NCBI GenBank assembly: GCA_022447185.1 | Contig: JAKVAY010000001.1 | Coordinates: 138,996 to 202,995 of the forward strand | DNA from: Fuerstiella sp. | GTDB taxonomy: Bacteria; Planctomycetota; Planctomycetia; Planctomycetales; Planctomycetaceae | Length of the DNA: 64,000 nt | Reading direction: 5' to 3' | In this document: piece by piece, positions 1 to 7,998 of the stretch | How positions within the stretch are numbered: the stretch's first letter is position 1 | Layout of the letters: each line of letters opens with the position of its first letter | Made by a program: the position numbers and the translations under genes | The notes under the pieces: generated by a model | Seen by the model: only the letters and a program-made list of their open reading frames with translations | Told to the model about the DNA's origin: nothing | Databases searched by the model: none

Positions 1-4
1 CACG

Positions 5-1129
5 CTAAGTCAGTGCGCCGCGTGCCACAATGGGCCACAGCGCGGCGACGTGTTCCTGTCGAATGCCGACGTACCAGTCATACAGATTGGCGGTCGGATC
101 GCAGTGACCCGGGATGAGGCGAAGTTTTTCGCCAGGAGCCGGCAACGGGCTTCCATTCGATGACAGAATGCGGCCGTGTTCGTCGGAAGGTCGGACATAA
201 GTCAGTCCGTTACTGTCGGCGAACAACGGCATGCCGGAATCAAAACTCAGGGCTTTCAGACCGGCATCGACGACAGCTCGCACACCGGTGGTACGGCTGA
301 TTACGCTGGTATACACGAAGAGACTGTGTTTGAACTCACTCACGGGATTGTTGGCAGCGTCAAGATTCTTTGCATAGTCCACGTCCATAAAAATGTAGGA
401 CCCCACCTGCAGCTCATTGAAAACCTGACTGTCACGCTCAAATTCGTATGTACCTGTACCGGCACCAGCGACTGTTTCGCATTCAAGTCCGGCCGCCTGA
501 AGCCGGCTGACGGTGTCCGCTGTCCCGGCCACCGCATTCGCAATGGCCTTTTGCCGTTCTTCAACCTGGCGAAGGTGTTGTGCTCCCCCGTGGTATGCCT
601 GTATCCCTCCAAAGCGCAGTCCGGGAGCAGCGTCAATCTGACGTGCAAGGGGCACAGCCGCCTCCCCGGGGGCGACACCGCAGCGCTCGGAACCGACTTC
701 AATTTCCACGAGGACATTGAGTTGCGATCCAAATCGGACCGCCTGTTCGCTCATCCGGGCGACATTGTCGGCGTCGTCCACACAGACACCAACTACGGCC
801 TGCCTCGCAAGTGCTGCGAGACGTTCAAGCTTGCGCTGACCAACGACCTGGTTGCTCACCAGCACGTTATCGACGCCCGCGAGTACCAGGGCCTCTGCTT
901 CTGCCACTTTTTGAGCGCAAACCCCAACCGCACCATGGTCCATCTGAAGTTTTGCGATCACGGCACATTTGTGGGTTTTCGAGTGTGGCCGCAGACGCAC
1001 ACCACGCTGGACTACCATGCTCTGCATCCGCCTGATGTTGTGTTCCAGCGCATCGAGGTCAACCAGCAGAGCGGGAGTGTCGACATCCTGCAGTCGATCG
1101 CCAATACGAGCGGGCGGATAAACCAACAT
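5..1129 (-). CDS. D-threonine aldolase-like PLP enzyme (DSD1 / alanine racemase N-terminal fold)
   Basis: The 374-residue protein is complete, with its stop three codons inside the window edge. Near the N-terminus is the motif RPHSKTHKC, whose lysine (about residue 51) is the expected Schiff-base lysine for pyridoxal phosphate in this fold-type III family. Near the C-terminus GHCDPTANLYD holds His342 and Asp344, the H-x-D pair that binds the divalent metal in D-threonine aldolases and 3-hydroxy-D-aspartate aldolases. These enzymes cleave or dehydrate D-beta-hydroxy amino acids in the cytoplasm. The exact substrate cannot be read from sequence. The gene stands alone, followed upstream on the same strand by decayed fragments. 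Family assignment is firm, substrate is not. Confidence 0.88.
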   Translation of the reverse strand: MLVYPPARIGDRLQDVDTPALLVDLDALEHNIRRMQSMVVQRGVRLRPHSKTHKCAVIAKLQMDHGAVGVCAQKVAEAEALVLAGVDNVLVSNQVVGQRKLERLAALARQAVVGVCVDDADNVARMSEQAVRFGSQLNVLVEIEVGSERCGVAPGEAAVPLARQIDAAPGLRFGGIQAYHGGAQHLRQVEERQKAIANAVAGTADTVSRLQAAGLECETVAGAGTGTYEFERDSQVFNELQVGSYIFMDVDYAKNLDAANNPVSEFKHSLFVYTSVISRTTGVRAVVDAGLKALSFDSGMPLFADSNGLTYVRPSDEHGRILSSNGSPLPAPGEKLRLIPGHCDPTANLYDWYVGIRQEHVAALWPIVARGALT

Positions 1130-1236
1130 AGTGACCTCATGCCTGTTTCAGATGACAGGAATCTTCACACAATTGACCGGGGCAGACAGTCGAACAGACA
1201 GACTCACTGTTCACCACCTTCGCGCCCCGGTCACAA

Positions 1237-1344
1237 CTATCCGGTTGTTGTTTTTAAATAAACCGCCGACGGTGTGATTTCGTTGACGGCCATCGCATTG
1301 CGCAGAACCGTAAAGTAAGTATCCGTTTCGGGTTGTTCACGGAA
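1237..1344 (-). pseudogene. Remnant of a BNR/sialidase-like repeat protein (C-terminal segment)
   Basis: A short open stretch without a usable start encodes FREQPETDTYFTVLRNAM followed by a segment ending VYLKTTTG and then TAG. The pattern 'YFTVLR-AMA ... VYL-TTTG' resembles the penultimate blade of WD40/YVTN/BNR-like exo-sialidase-type proteins, where it is normally followed by 'S-D-G--W'. That continuation is missing here. The reading frame lies directly behind a ThiS/MoaD-like fragment. From memory, MoaD-like and BNR genes are often neighbours in bacteria, which supports both readings. No database search was made, so this rests on pattern recognition only. Confidence 0.4.
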
Positions 1345-1457
1345 ATGGGGATACCACCTGTGTGCTCGCGGACAGAACGGTACGGTGCGGGATGCAGTTG
1401 CTCAACCTGTTCCGACACATCACCAACGGTGCTGGCTGCGATCGACAACTCCGGTGC
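1345..1457 (-). pseudogene. Remnant of a MoaD/ThiS-like ubiquitin-fold protein
   Basis: The minus strand reads PELSIAASTVGDVSEQVEQL and then HPAPYRSVREHTG. This matches the middle of MoaD/ThiS sulfur-carrier-like proteins, which have the pattern 'E-----TV-----QLE---P-L---V-E--G'. The N-terminal strand and the C-terminal Gly-Gly tail that would be activated for sulfur transfer are both absent. The frame runs on into unrelated sequence after SVNN. It abuts the BNR-like remnant. I read it as a decayed gene, not a functional short one. Confidence 0.4.
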
Positions 1458-1490
1458 ACTGTTGCGATTTCGATCGTGACACTCACATAA

Positions 1491-2915
1491 TCAGCCCTTG
1501 AAACAATACATGGCATCATCGGTGCGGATATAGATCCGTCCATCTCTGATCGCAGGCGTCCCCATGATTCGCTCACCGAAGTCGTACGATGACAGGATTG
1601 ACCATTCACGTCCGGCACTCAGAACCGTGATGACACCCTTCTCACTGCACATGTAGACCTTGCCGTCTCCGGCGACCAGGGATGCGTAGTAATTTCCGGG
1701 ACCACGTGCTCGGCCCTGTTTCAGCAAATCGCCGGTCGTGGCATCGAGTGTCGTGATGATCCCACTGTCCTTCACCATATACAGTACCCCTTTATACACA
1801 ATCGAGCTGGGAACTGTTGGCAGGCCCCTCCGATAGGTCCATTCGATGGCGGATGCTGTGACATCCCCTGTTCCACCGGGCCGAATCGCCATGGCCGTAT
1901 TTTGAGCCAGTTCAAATACGCGCGCATGCGCGTCCCACTCCGAATGATTAAGATGTTCATCCTGATCCACGTCAATGCGATAAAATCTTGAAAGGACCGG
2001 TCCTTCGCTCAATTCGGACTTGGCAATCAATCCATCCTGATCACTGTCGAACGTTCTCAGGGCTTCGGCATACGGTCCCATTGAGATACGACTGGAGGAG
2101 TCACCACCAGGCGTCCATGTCGCAATAAAAATGTGACCATCTGCTTGAACCGGGGTGGGGTCCACAATCCGCGACAGGCCATTGACCCACCATGTTGGCC
2201 TTCCGGTTGCTACTTCATAGGCCGTCAGTCTGAGTGCCCCGGCAACGACAAGAGAACGTTCGTTTTCCGTCTCCAGGAGAATCGGAGAGGAATAACTCCG
2301 TGTGAACCCGTCGCGCGACGCGGTCCAGCGGATCTCACCAGTCAGTTTATCGATGGCCATCAACACGCTGTCGACGTCATGGTCTTCGTTCAGGATCACC
2401 AGGTCATCAACGAGAATCGGAGAACTGGCAGCTCCGAATTCATCCTGAAATGGTCCCATGGCACGCTGCCAGATCAGTTCGCCGTTGATACTGAAGCATT
2501 GAAGCCCGTAGCTGCCGAAGAACGAATACACACGTTCTCCGTCGCACGCGGGAGTACAGGCAGCCGGATTACCGGCCGGGTGTACGTCTTCAATCCGTTG
2601 CGCCGGTGCCAACTGTTTCCACAGTGTCGCTCCGGTCTCTCGATTGAGTGCGAACGTTGCGAGTTCGGATGACGCTTCATCGTACGTGGTGAGAAAGATG
2701 GAATCCCCATGGACACAGGGTGAAGAGATTCCGGAACCCGTCGGCACACGCCAGACGCGACTGGCTTCCTCGCCAAAATCTTCCGGCAGTGCGGCTAACC
2801 CCTGAGCAATTCCGTGGTCATGTCGAAAGTAGGTCACATCAGTGGCCTGAGCAAACCCTTCGAAACAGACGAGGGTGGTCAACATACAGGTAAGAAGCAA
2901 GCTGAGTCGCAACAT
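1491..2915 (-). CDS. Exported PQQ-like beta-propeller protein with EF-hand insertion
   Basis: The 474-residue protein starts with a cleavable signal peptide (hydrophobic stretch at residues 3-20, likely cleavage after FAQA near 24). The rest shows repeated propeller blades of the PQQ/YVTN type, with recurring 'D--TG---W' segments such as NRETGATLWK, DKLTGEIRW, EVATGRPTWW and DATTGDLLK. Between blades, at about residues 290-301 and 315-326, are two 12-residue EF-hand loops (DSDQDGLIAKSE and DVDQDEHLNHSE), which would bind calcium. Such proteins are common in planctomycetes and probably act in the periplasm. No enzymatic residues for PQQ dehydrogenases are evident, so the role is unknown. Confidence 0.8.
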   Translation of the reverse strand: MLRLSLLLTCMLTTLVCFEGFAQATDVTYFRHDHGIAQGLAALPEDFGEEASRVWRVPTGSGISSPCVHGDSIFLTTYDEASSELATFALNRETGATLWKQLAPAQRIEDVHPAGNPAACTPACDGERVYSFFGSYGLQCFSINGELIWQRAMGPFQDEFGAASSPILVDDLVILNEDHDVDSVLMAIDKLTGEIRWTASRDGFTRSYSSPILLETENERSLVVAGALRLTAYEVATGRPTWWVNGLSRIVDPTPVQADGHIFIATWTPGGDSSSRISMGPYAEALRTFDSDQDGLIAKSELSEGPVLSRFYRIDVDQDEHLNHSEWDAHARVFELAQNTAMAIRPGGTGDVTASAIEWTYRRGLPTVPSSIVYKGVLYMVKDSGIITTLDATTGDLLKQGRARGPGNYYASLVAGDGKVYMCSEKGVITVLSAGREWSILSSYDFGERIMGTPAIRDGRIYIRTDDAMYCFKG

Positions 2916-3572
2916 TCGATGACATCCCGTGTTCAGAGCGCTGGAGAAAATGGAATGGATACTTCTGCAACGATGACGATCTTAACCGTTGCAGTAGGGA
3001 ATGCACACGATACATGAATCTCAGCGAAATCTGTCACTGCTGCGGCGATGGATGTACTTGAGCATCGTCACATCCGATGAGTCAGGTGGGTCGAATTCAA
3101 AACGGGCTATGCAATTCCACTGCAGGATGACAGGTTGATAAACCATCATGCTCAGGGCGGGTTAGTGGCCCCGGTTCCCAGGTGGCTGCAGGCCTCTGAG
3201 TACGGACAATTGCTTCGGGAACTGTGCGACTGGCTGGTCAATCAGCGACTCGCCCAATGAAAAAACTGCCTTGACGGCTTGTTTGCAATGATCGTCCGGT
3301 GATACGCTGCCGCTTGCGATTACCGTTCACGTTGTGTTCAGTTAATTACCGGCAACGAATTGACGAATTCAATGTTCACGATTACCCGCCGGCTTAATCT
3401 GTCTGGTGCCGGAGTTCCCGGTGAAGCCGGATTTCAGGAATTCGTGGGTTGATGATGTTGGAGTTGCTCACAGGTGACAAACGGATCCGAGAATTGGGTT
3501 GAATCCTGTTGACCGTGTGGCGTGAATATCATTGAGCTGCGAATCATGTCTCTTCATTCAGGAAATGTCGTC
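2916..3572. other. Gap without a confident gene; coding-like stretch at 3081-3260 (+)
   Basis: No convincing start/RBS-led gene is present. On the plus strand 3081-3260 is open between two stops and reads like protein (for example QDDRLINHHAQGGLVAPVPR, later RELCDWLVNQRLAQ and a TGA). It has no ATG, only internal TTG and GTG codons. I do not recognise it. It could be the tail of a decayed gene. The remainder, including the region before the DUF1080 gene at 3573, presumably carries its promoter, but no clear -35/-10 pair stands out. Confidence 0.25.
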
Positions 3573-4265
3573 ATGAAATCATTTGTCCATATTGCACTGG
3601 CAGCAATTGCACTTTTCCATGGGACCAGTTCAGCCTTTGCTGAAGATGGCTGGAAATCTTTGTTTGATGGCGAGACTCTCGAAGGCTGGAAGCGAGACGA
3701 CCTGGGGAAAGCGGAATACACAGTCGTTGACGGAACAATCCATGGCAAAACGGTTGAAGGCAGCCCGAATACCTTTCTCGCATCGGAACAGGAATATGGA
3801 GACTTCGAACTGGAGTTCGAGGTCAAGGTGCACGACCAGCTGAATTCAGGATGCCAGATTCGCTCGAGAGGTAAAACAGAAGCAGATCTGACAGAAGAAC
3901 AGAGAAAGAACAAAAACAGCGGTCTTGGTCGATTTCACGGACCACAGGTAGAGATTGAGGCCAGTCCGGGCCAGTCCGGTTATGTCTACGGGGAAGCCAC
4001 CGGACGTGGATGGCTGTCACCGGAACCCAAAAACAACGCTGCTCACAGCCACATGAACAACGGCGAATGGAACAGGTTTCGCATTGTTGCCAGGGGTGCT
4101 CGAATTCAGACGTGGATCAACGGTGAACAGATTGCAGACCTGACAGATGAAGGGATCTACAAGACTCATCCAAAAGGTCGCATCGGGCTTCAGGTACATA
4201 GTATCAAAGAAGGGACCGGTCCCTTCGACGTTGCGTGGCGCAATATTCGCATCAGGGAACATTAG
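3573..4265 (+). CDS. DUF1080 (3-keto-disaccharide hydrolase-type) exported protein
   Basis: I chose the ATG at 3573 because a signal peptide begins there (MKSFVHIALAAIALFHG, cleavage near SAFA-ED) and AGGAA lies about nine bases upstream. The mature part begins WKSLFDGETLEGW, the hallmark opening of DUF1080 domains, and continues as a jelly-roll with the later motifs NNGEWNRFRI, TWINGEQIADL and GRIGLQVH. Length (230 residues) fits a single-domain member. Family members act outside the cytoplasm on sugars, and some cleave 3-keto-glycosides. The neighbouring DUF1501 gene on the same strand is 350 bases away and probably a separate unit. Confidence 0.9.
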   Translation: MKSFVHIALAAIALFHGTSSAFAEDGWKSLFDGETLEGWKRDDLGKAEYTVVDGTIHGKTVEGSPNTFLASEQEYGDFELEFEVKVHDQLNSGCQIRSRGKTEADLTEEQRKNKNSGLGRFHGPQVEIEASPGQSGYVYGEATGRGWLSPEPKNNAAHSHMNNGEWNRFRIVARGARIQTWINGEQIADLTDEGIYKTHPKGRIGLQVHSIKEGTGPFDVAWRNIRIREH

Positions 4266-4614
4266 ATGAAGATGGTCCGGTGAGTCTGCAGTACGCATGC
4301 GGAGCTGGTCCGGCTCTGATGCCTTGTGCATTTCCGCGTGCATGTGACCGATCTCGGGATCGTTCGCCTAAGACCGTGTCGTTCGGAAGCAGCGTCGCGT
4401 TGGGCCGGAACGTGGTGATCGTGTTCCACATCCGTTCCTGGAACGGCATAAAACGGCGGCCGAATGCGGTCCAAACGGAACGGAATCATGGAATGGATCA
4501 CGGGTAAACGATCTGTCCTGATCGAATCCGTCGTCCATTCTGCCGCATCCGCACTTCTCCATGTTCTCGTCGCTGATTCGGTGGTAGACTGTGAGTGTCG
4601 TTCTCAGAGTTTAA
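4266..4614. other. Intergenic region before DUF1501 gene
   Basis: No gene is supported here. Short open frames exist on both strands, but none combines a start, an RBS and protein-like composition over a useful length. The stretch presumably holds the promoter of the gene at 4615. Confidence 0.4.
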
Positions 4615-6063
4615 ATGATGTCCCACACACCACTCTATCTACAATGTCCTGGCAGAATTTCGGGTGATTTGTCTCGCCGGGGATTCCTCAGAAATGCGTC
4701 CAGCGGTTTCGGATGGCTGGCGTTGAGCGGGCTGTTGGCCGATCGGTCGTTTGCCGGAGCGGGTGCGCCGTTGCCTCCTCAGACGGCACGTGCGAAAAAT
4801 GTCATCTTCTGTTTCATGGATGGCGGTCCCAGTCACGTAGACACATTTGATCCGAAGCCCGGCCTGACAAAGTATCAGGGTCAGGCAATCGGACCCGATG
4901 CCGTTTCCAAACGAGCGCAGTCGTCGGCTAATCGAGTCTGGCTTGGAAGTCCCTGGCGATTCAGACAACGCGGCCAAAGTGGGATGTGGGTCAGTGACCT
5001 GTTTCCGCACATTGCGGAGGTTGCTGACGAGATTTGTGTTGTCCGATCGATGCGCGGCGAACTGCCTCTGCATGGGCAGCAGAACCTGTTGATGCACACC
5101 GGACGAATCAACGGGCACGCACCGAGCATTGGATCCTGGATTTCTTATGGTCTTGGCAGTGAAAACCAAAACCTGCCCGGCTATGTCGTGCTCAACAATG
5201 ACTGGGTACCAAACGGCGGCCTTGAGAATTTCAGTTGCTCGTATTTACCCGCGTCTCATCAGGCCACGATGCTGCGCCCGACCGGCACCCCTGTCGACAA
5301 TATCGTTCCCTCCGACACGCGTGACATCCAGCAGCGCAAACTGGCGTTATTGCTGCAGCAGGATCAGGAGTTCGCTCAACGGACCGCGTCCCCCCAGTCC
5401 ATCGAAGGCGCCATTGCCAACTACGAAACCGCTTTTCGAATGCAGAACACCATCCCGCAGGTGGCGGACATCGGTGAAGAACCGGAACATATTCGGAAAA
5501 TGTATGGTGTTGATTCGTCAGACGAACATCAGCAGCTCTACGCCCTGCAGACGCTCAGAGCACGGCGACTGGTCGAAGCCGGAGTTCGCTTTGTGGAAAT
5601 CACCTGCCCCAGTTTTGATGGCAACAATTCTCCCTGGGATCAACACGGTCTTTTGAGAAAGAACCACGAAAAGAATGCACGAATCACCGAGCAGTCTGTT
5701 GCGGCATTGATCGTTGATCTCAGGCAGCGCGGCCTGCTGGATGAGACGATCGTTGTGTGGGCGGGGGAAATGGGCCGTACCCCCCACACTCCTGCAATCA
5801 AAGAGGGTTGTGGTCGAGACCATCACGTGAATGGCTATTCCATTTTTCTTGCAGGTGGCGGTTTTCGTCCAGGGATCACCTATGGTGAAACCGACGAGTT
5901 TGGCAATTCCGTGGTAGAGAATCTGGTCACAATTCACGACATTCACGCCACTGTGCTGCATCAGATGGGAGTCGACCATGAACGACTTACGTACCGTCAC
6001 AGCGGACGCGACCAGCGGTTGACGGATGTACATGGTCGAATTCTTCAGGAAATTCTCTCCTGA
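4615..6063 (+). CDS. DUF1501 twin-arginine-exported protein
   Basis: The 482-residue protein has a twin-arginine signal (S-R-R-G-F-L at residues 20-25, then a hydrophobic stretch to about 47). It belongs to DUF1501, a planctomycete-rich family in the alkaline-phosphatase/sulfatase superfamily. Typical blocks are FCFMDGGPSHVDTFDPKPGL, WDQHG, WAGEMGRTP, GCGRDHH and the terminal 'DVHGRILQEIL'. Unlike the second DUF1501 gene at 51 kb, it has no PSD1/PSCyt1 partner next to it. It probably acts in the periplasm or envelope. The biochemical role of the family is not established. Confidence 0.9.
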   Translation: MMSHTPLYLQCPGRISGDLSRRGFLRNASSGFGWLALSGLLADRSFAGAGAPLPPQTARAKNVIFCFMDGGPSHVDTFDPKPGLTKYQGQAIGPDAVSKRAQSSANRVWLGSPWRFRQRGQSGMWVSDLFPHIAEVADEICVVRSMRGELPLHGQQNLLMHTGRINGHAPSIGSWISYGLGSENQNLPGYVVLNNDWVPNGGLENFSCSYLPASHQATMLRPTGTPVDNIVPSDTRDIQQRKLALLLQQDQEFAQRTASPQSIEGAIANYETAFRMQNTIPQVADIGEEPEHIRKMYGVDSSDEHQQLYALQTLRARRLVEAGVRFVEITCPSFDGNNSPWDQHGLLRKNHEKNARITEQSVAALIVDLRQRGLLDETIVVWAGEMGRTPHTPAIKEGCGRDHHVNGYSIFLAGGGFRPGITYGETDEFGNSVVENLVTIHDIHATVLHQMGVDHERLTYRHSGRDQRLTDVHGRILQEILS

Positions 6064-6599
6064 TTGGGCAATTGTCAGGCGGCGGACGACGCTGCAATGA
6101 CGTCACCCTGATTTTTTGTTTTTCTTTGCCTTGCCCACGAAGCCGGCCTTGTTCAGAGCCGTGACGGCTTCGTGTCTGCTGATCACCGTCGCTGGTGAGC
6201 TTGATCGTCTTTTCATTACGATCGATGCCAAAGGTCTGTTGTCACCAGCGGTGACGCGGCCCCAGGCCGTACGGGAGGATGAAGACGATGTGCGGAGCAA
6301 ACGGTCTCCTTACCGGTAAACGCCGTGTGTCCATGTGGTTTGATGGCATCTGCAGCAACGTTTGTTTTAATAACAACAATGGGCACACGGGGCCGTGCAA
6401 AGGATGAACAGCCCGATCAACTGGTCGACTGTCAACCTGAAAAATGATTTCACCGAAGACTTTGCATTGATCTCCAAAGTCGGGATGCAAGACTTACCCA
6501 ATGGCAGCGTGACAACTACGTCGTCAGTAGTCCGATTTCATCGGCTGGTTTCGGCGATCGACATTCCTTTTCCTTTTATACAGATTTGAGGCTTTCAGC
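6064..6599. other. Gap without a supported gene
   Basis: A minus-strand frame near 6105-6216 encodes a basic 37-residue peptide ending AGFVGKAKKNKKSG, with an ATG but no RBS. I do not recognise it and cannot separate it from chance. The rest shows nothing I can support apart from the upstream region of the protease gene at 6600. Confidence 0.3.
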
Positions 6600-7295
6600 G
6601 TGTTCTTCGACTTCGGCTACATCCTGTACGTATTGATTCCCGGCATGATCATTTCCGGCGCGGCCAGCCTGATGGTTCGAACGGCTTTCAATCGCTATTC
6701 CAAAGTGGGAACCCGGCGAGGTTTTACCGGGGCGCAGGCGGCCAAAGTTCTGCTGGACAATGCTGGTATTCATGATGTTGACATTGTGGCAACGCACGGA
6801 CACCTCAGCGACCACTACAATCCTCAATCGAAACAACTGGCTCTTTCCCGGGATGTTTTTGGAAGCGCATCGGTCGCTGCCGTAGGCATCGCCTGTCATG
6901 AGGCCGGTCACGCCATCCAGCACGCCGAAGGGTACGCTCCTCTGGGTCTGCGTTCCGCGCTAGTGCCCCTGGCCGGGGTTGGTTCCAACATCGGTTATCT
7001 GGTTATGGTTGTCGGTTTGTTTATGTCCAGCGCCGGTATAGTGGGTTTTGGAGCGATCCTTTTTTCGGCCGTGTTGCTCTTTCAGCTGGTGACGTTGCCG
7101 GTTGAATTTGATGCAACCGCACGAGCCAAACGGCTGGTTCTGGAAGCCGGCATCATCGACACCGACGAACGAATCGGGATAGACCGAACGCTGAATGCGG
7201 CTGCTCTGACGTATGTAGCAGCGGTCATTACGACGCTGCTGACACTGTTGTACTATTTGATGCGTGCGGGGCTGCTGGGTGGACGAGACGACTGA
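6600..7295 (+). CDS. Membrane zinc metallopeptidase (YugP / Zn_peptidase_2 family)
   Basis: The 231-residue protein starts at GTG. It opens with a membrane segment (residues 6-26) and carries the zinc-binding motif HEAGH at 100-104, in the context IACHEAGHAIQH typical of this family. Further hydrophobic segments follow at roughly 120-140, 145-170 and 210-228. The conserved tail LNAAALTYVAAV supports the assignment, and the length equals the usual family size. It should be an integral cytoplasmic-membrane protease with an unknown substrate. A strong hairpin lies 24 bases after the stop, so it is probably monocistronic. Confidence 0.9.
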   Translation: MFFDFGYILYVLIPGMIISGAASLMVRTAFNRYSKVGTRRGFTGAQAAKVLLDNAGIHDVDIVATHGHLSDHYNPQSKQLALSRDVFGSASVAAVGIACHEAGHAIQHAEGYAPLGLRSALVPLAGVGSNIGYLVMVVGLFMSSAGIVGFGAILFSAVLLFQLVTLPVEFDATARAKRLVLEAGIIDTDERIGIDRTLNAAALTYVAAVITTLLTLLYYLMRAGLLGGRDD

Positions 7296-7318
7296 TCCTG
7301 TCCTGGACAGGTCCGGCT

Positions 7319-7355
7319 AACGAGCTCACGGTTTCATTGCTGTGAGCTCGTTTCT
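7319..7355 (+). terminator. Rho-independent terminator after the zinc protease gene
   Basis: An 11-bp perfect inverted repeat, AACGAGCTCAC (7319-7329) and GTGAGCTCGTT (7342-7352), has a 12-base loop and is followed by T-rich TTTCTTTCC. It lies 24 bases past the stop of the gene ending at 7295. Confidence 0.65.
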
Positions 7356-7489
7356 TTCCGGGACTGTAAAACTGTTTGACGGATGATTTCCCAGTCCTGT
7401 TGATCAGCCTGTTCAAAACCGTTCTGGTTTTTCCATAGATTTTCGATTCGTTCGGGATCGTATGGCGGACCAAAATAAGGCCCGTTCAC
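7334..7489 (-). other. Possible small gene or gene remnant (51 codons)
   Basis: The minus strand is open from a TAG upstream through a GTG at 7487-7489 to TGA at 7334-7336. It reads like genuine protein: YFGPPYDPERIENLWKNQNG, then FEQADQQDWEIIRQTVLQSR. There is no convincing RBS, and the coding end overlaps the terminator hairpin. It may be the 3' tail of a lost gene. I do not recognise the family. Confidence 0.3.
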
Positions 7490-7998
7490 CTGGTTCGCCC
7501 GGTAAGGCTTCTACGGTCGTGATGTTTTGCCACGACCTCTGTGTGGGGCCGACTCACTCTCACTCCGAGACCAGACTGTAAGGCGGGACACGTCGTTCCG
7601 GCACGGACCGCGCACCACAGTCCGAATCTATGGAGGCAGAGCGAGTTCTGTGATGTGGATGACCTGGTGGTTGAAGCCTCATCTTTACGGCTCCCGCCAA
7701 CCTACAAGCGCAGTCGAAATGACACCACTTAGGGACAAAGCGCCGCTTAAAAGAGACATGAAAGGCTCAGCGATAGAAAGGGGCGAAGGTCGACGTTTGC
7801 GGACACCACTCAGACAGTGATATTTTGACATGGCGATAAAGGGTTTAATAACAAGGAGTTGTGTCGTTTGATTGGGATTGTTGGCGTCCCCTGCGCGGCC
7901 ATAGGCAAAAAATGCTGCTGAAGTGGTACAGAGAACGCTTCCGGGAAAAGTATCCAGAACGGGCCTTCTCTTATTCCATCCATTACGGGGGTGACACA
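7490..7998. other. Upstream region of the repeat/PDZ gene
   Basis: No independent gene is supported. A GTG at 7861 with AAGGAG just upstream is in frame with the following gene and would add 46 residues. I prefer the ATG at 7999 because the signal peptide begins there. Confidence 0.35.

Noticed and set aside
176-1261. 361-codon plus-strand open frame
   Set aside because: It is the antisense shadow of the D-threonine-aldolase-like gene, with no domain and no RBS.
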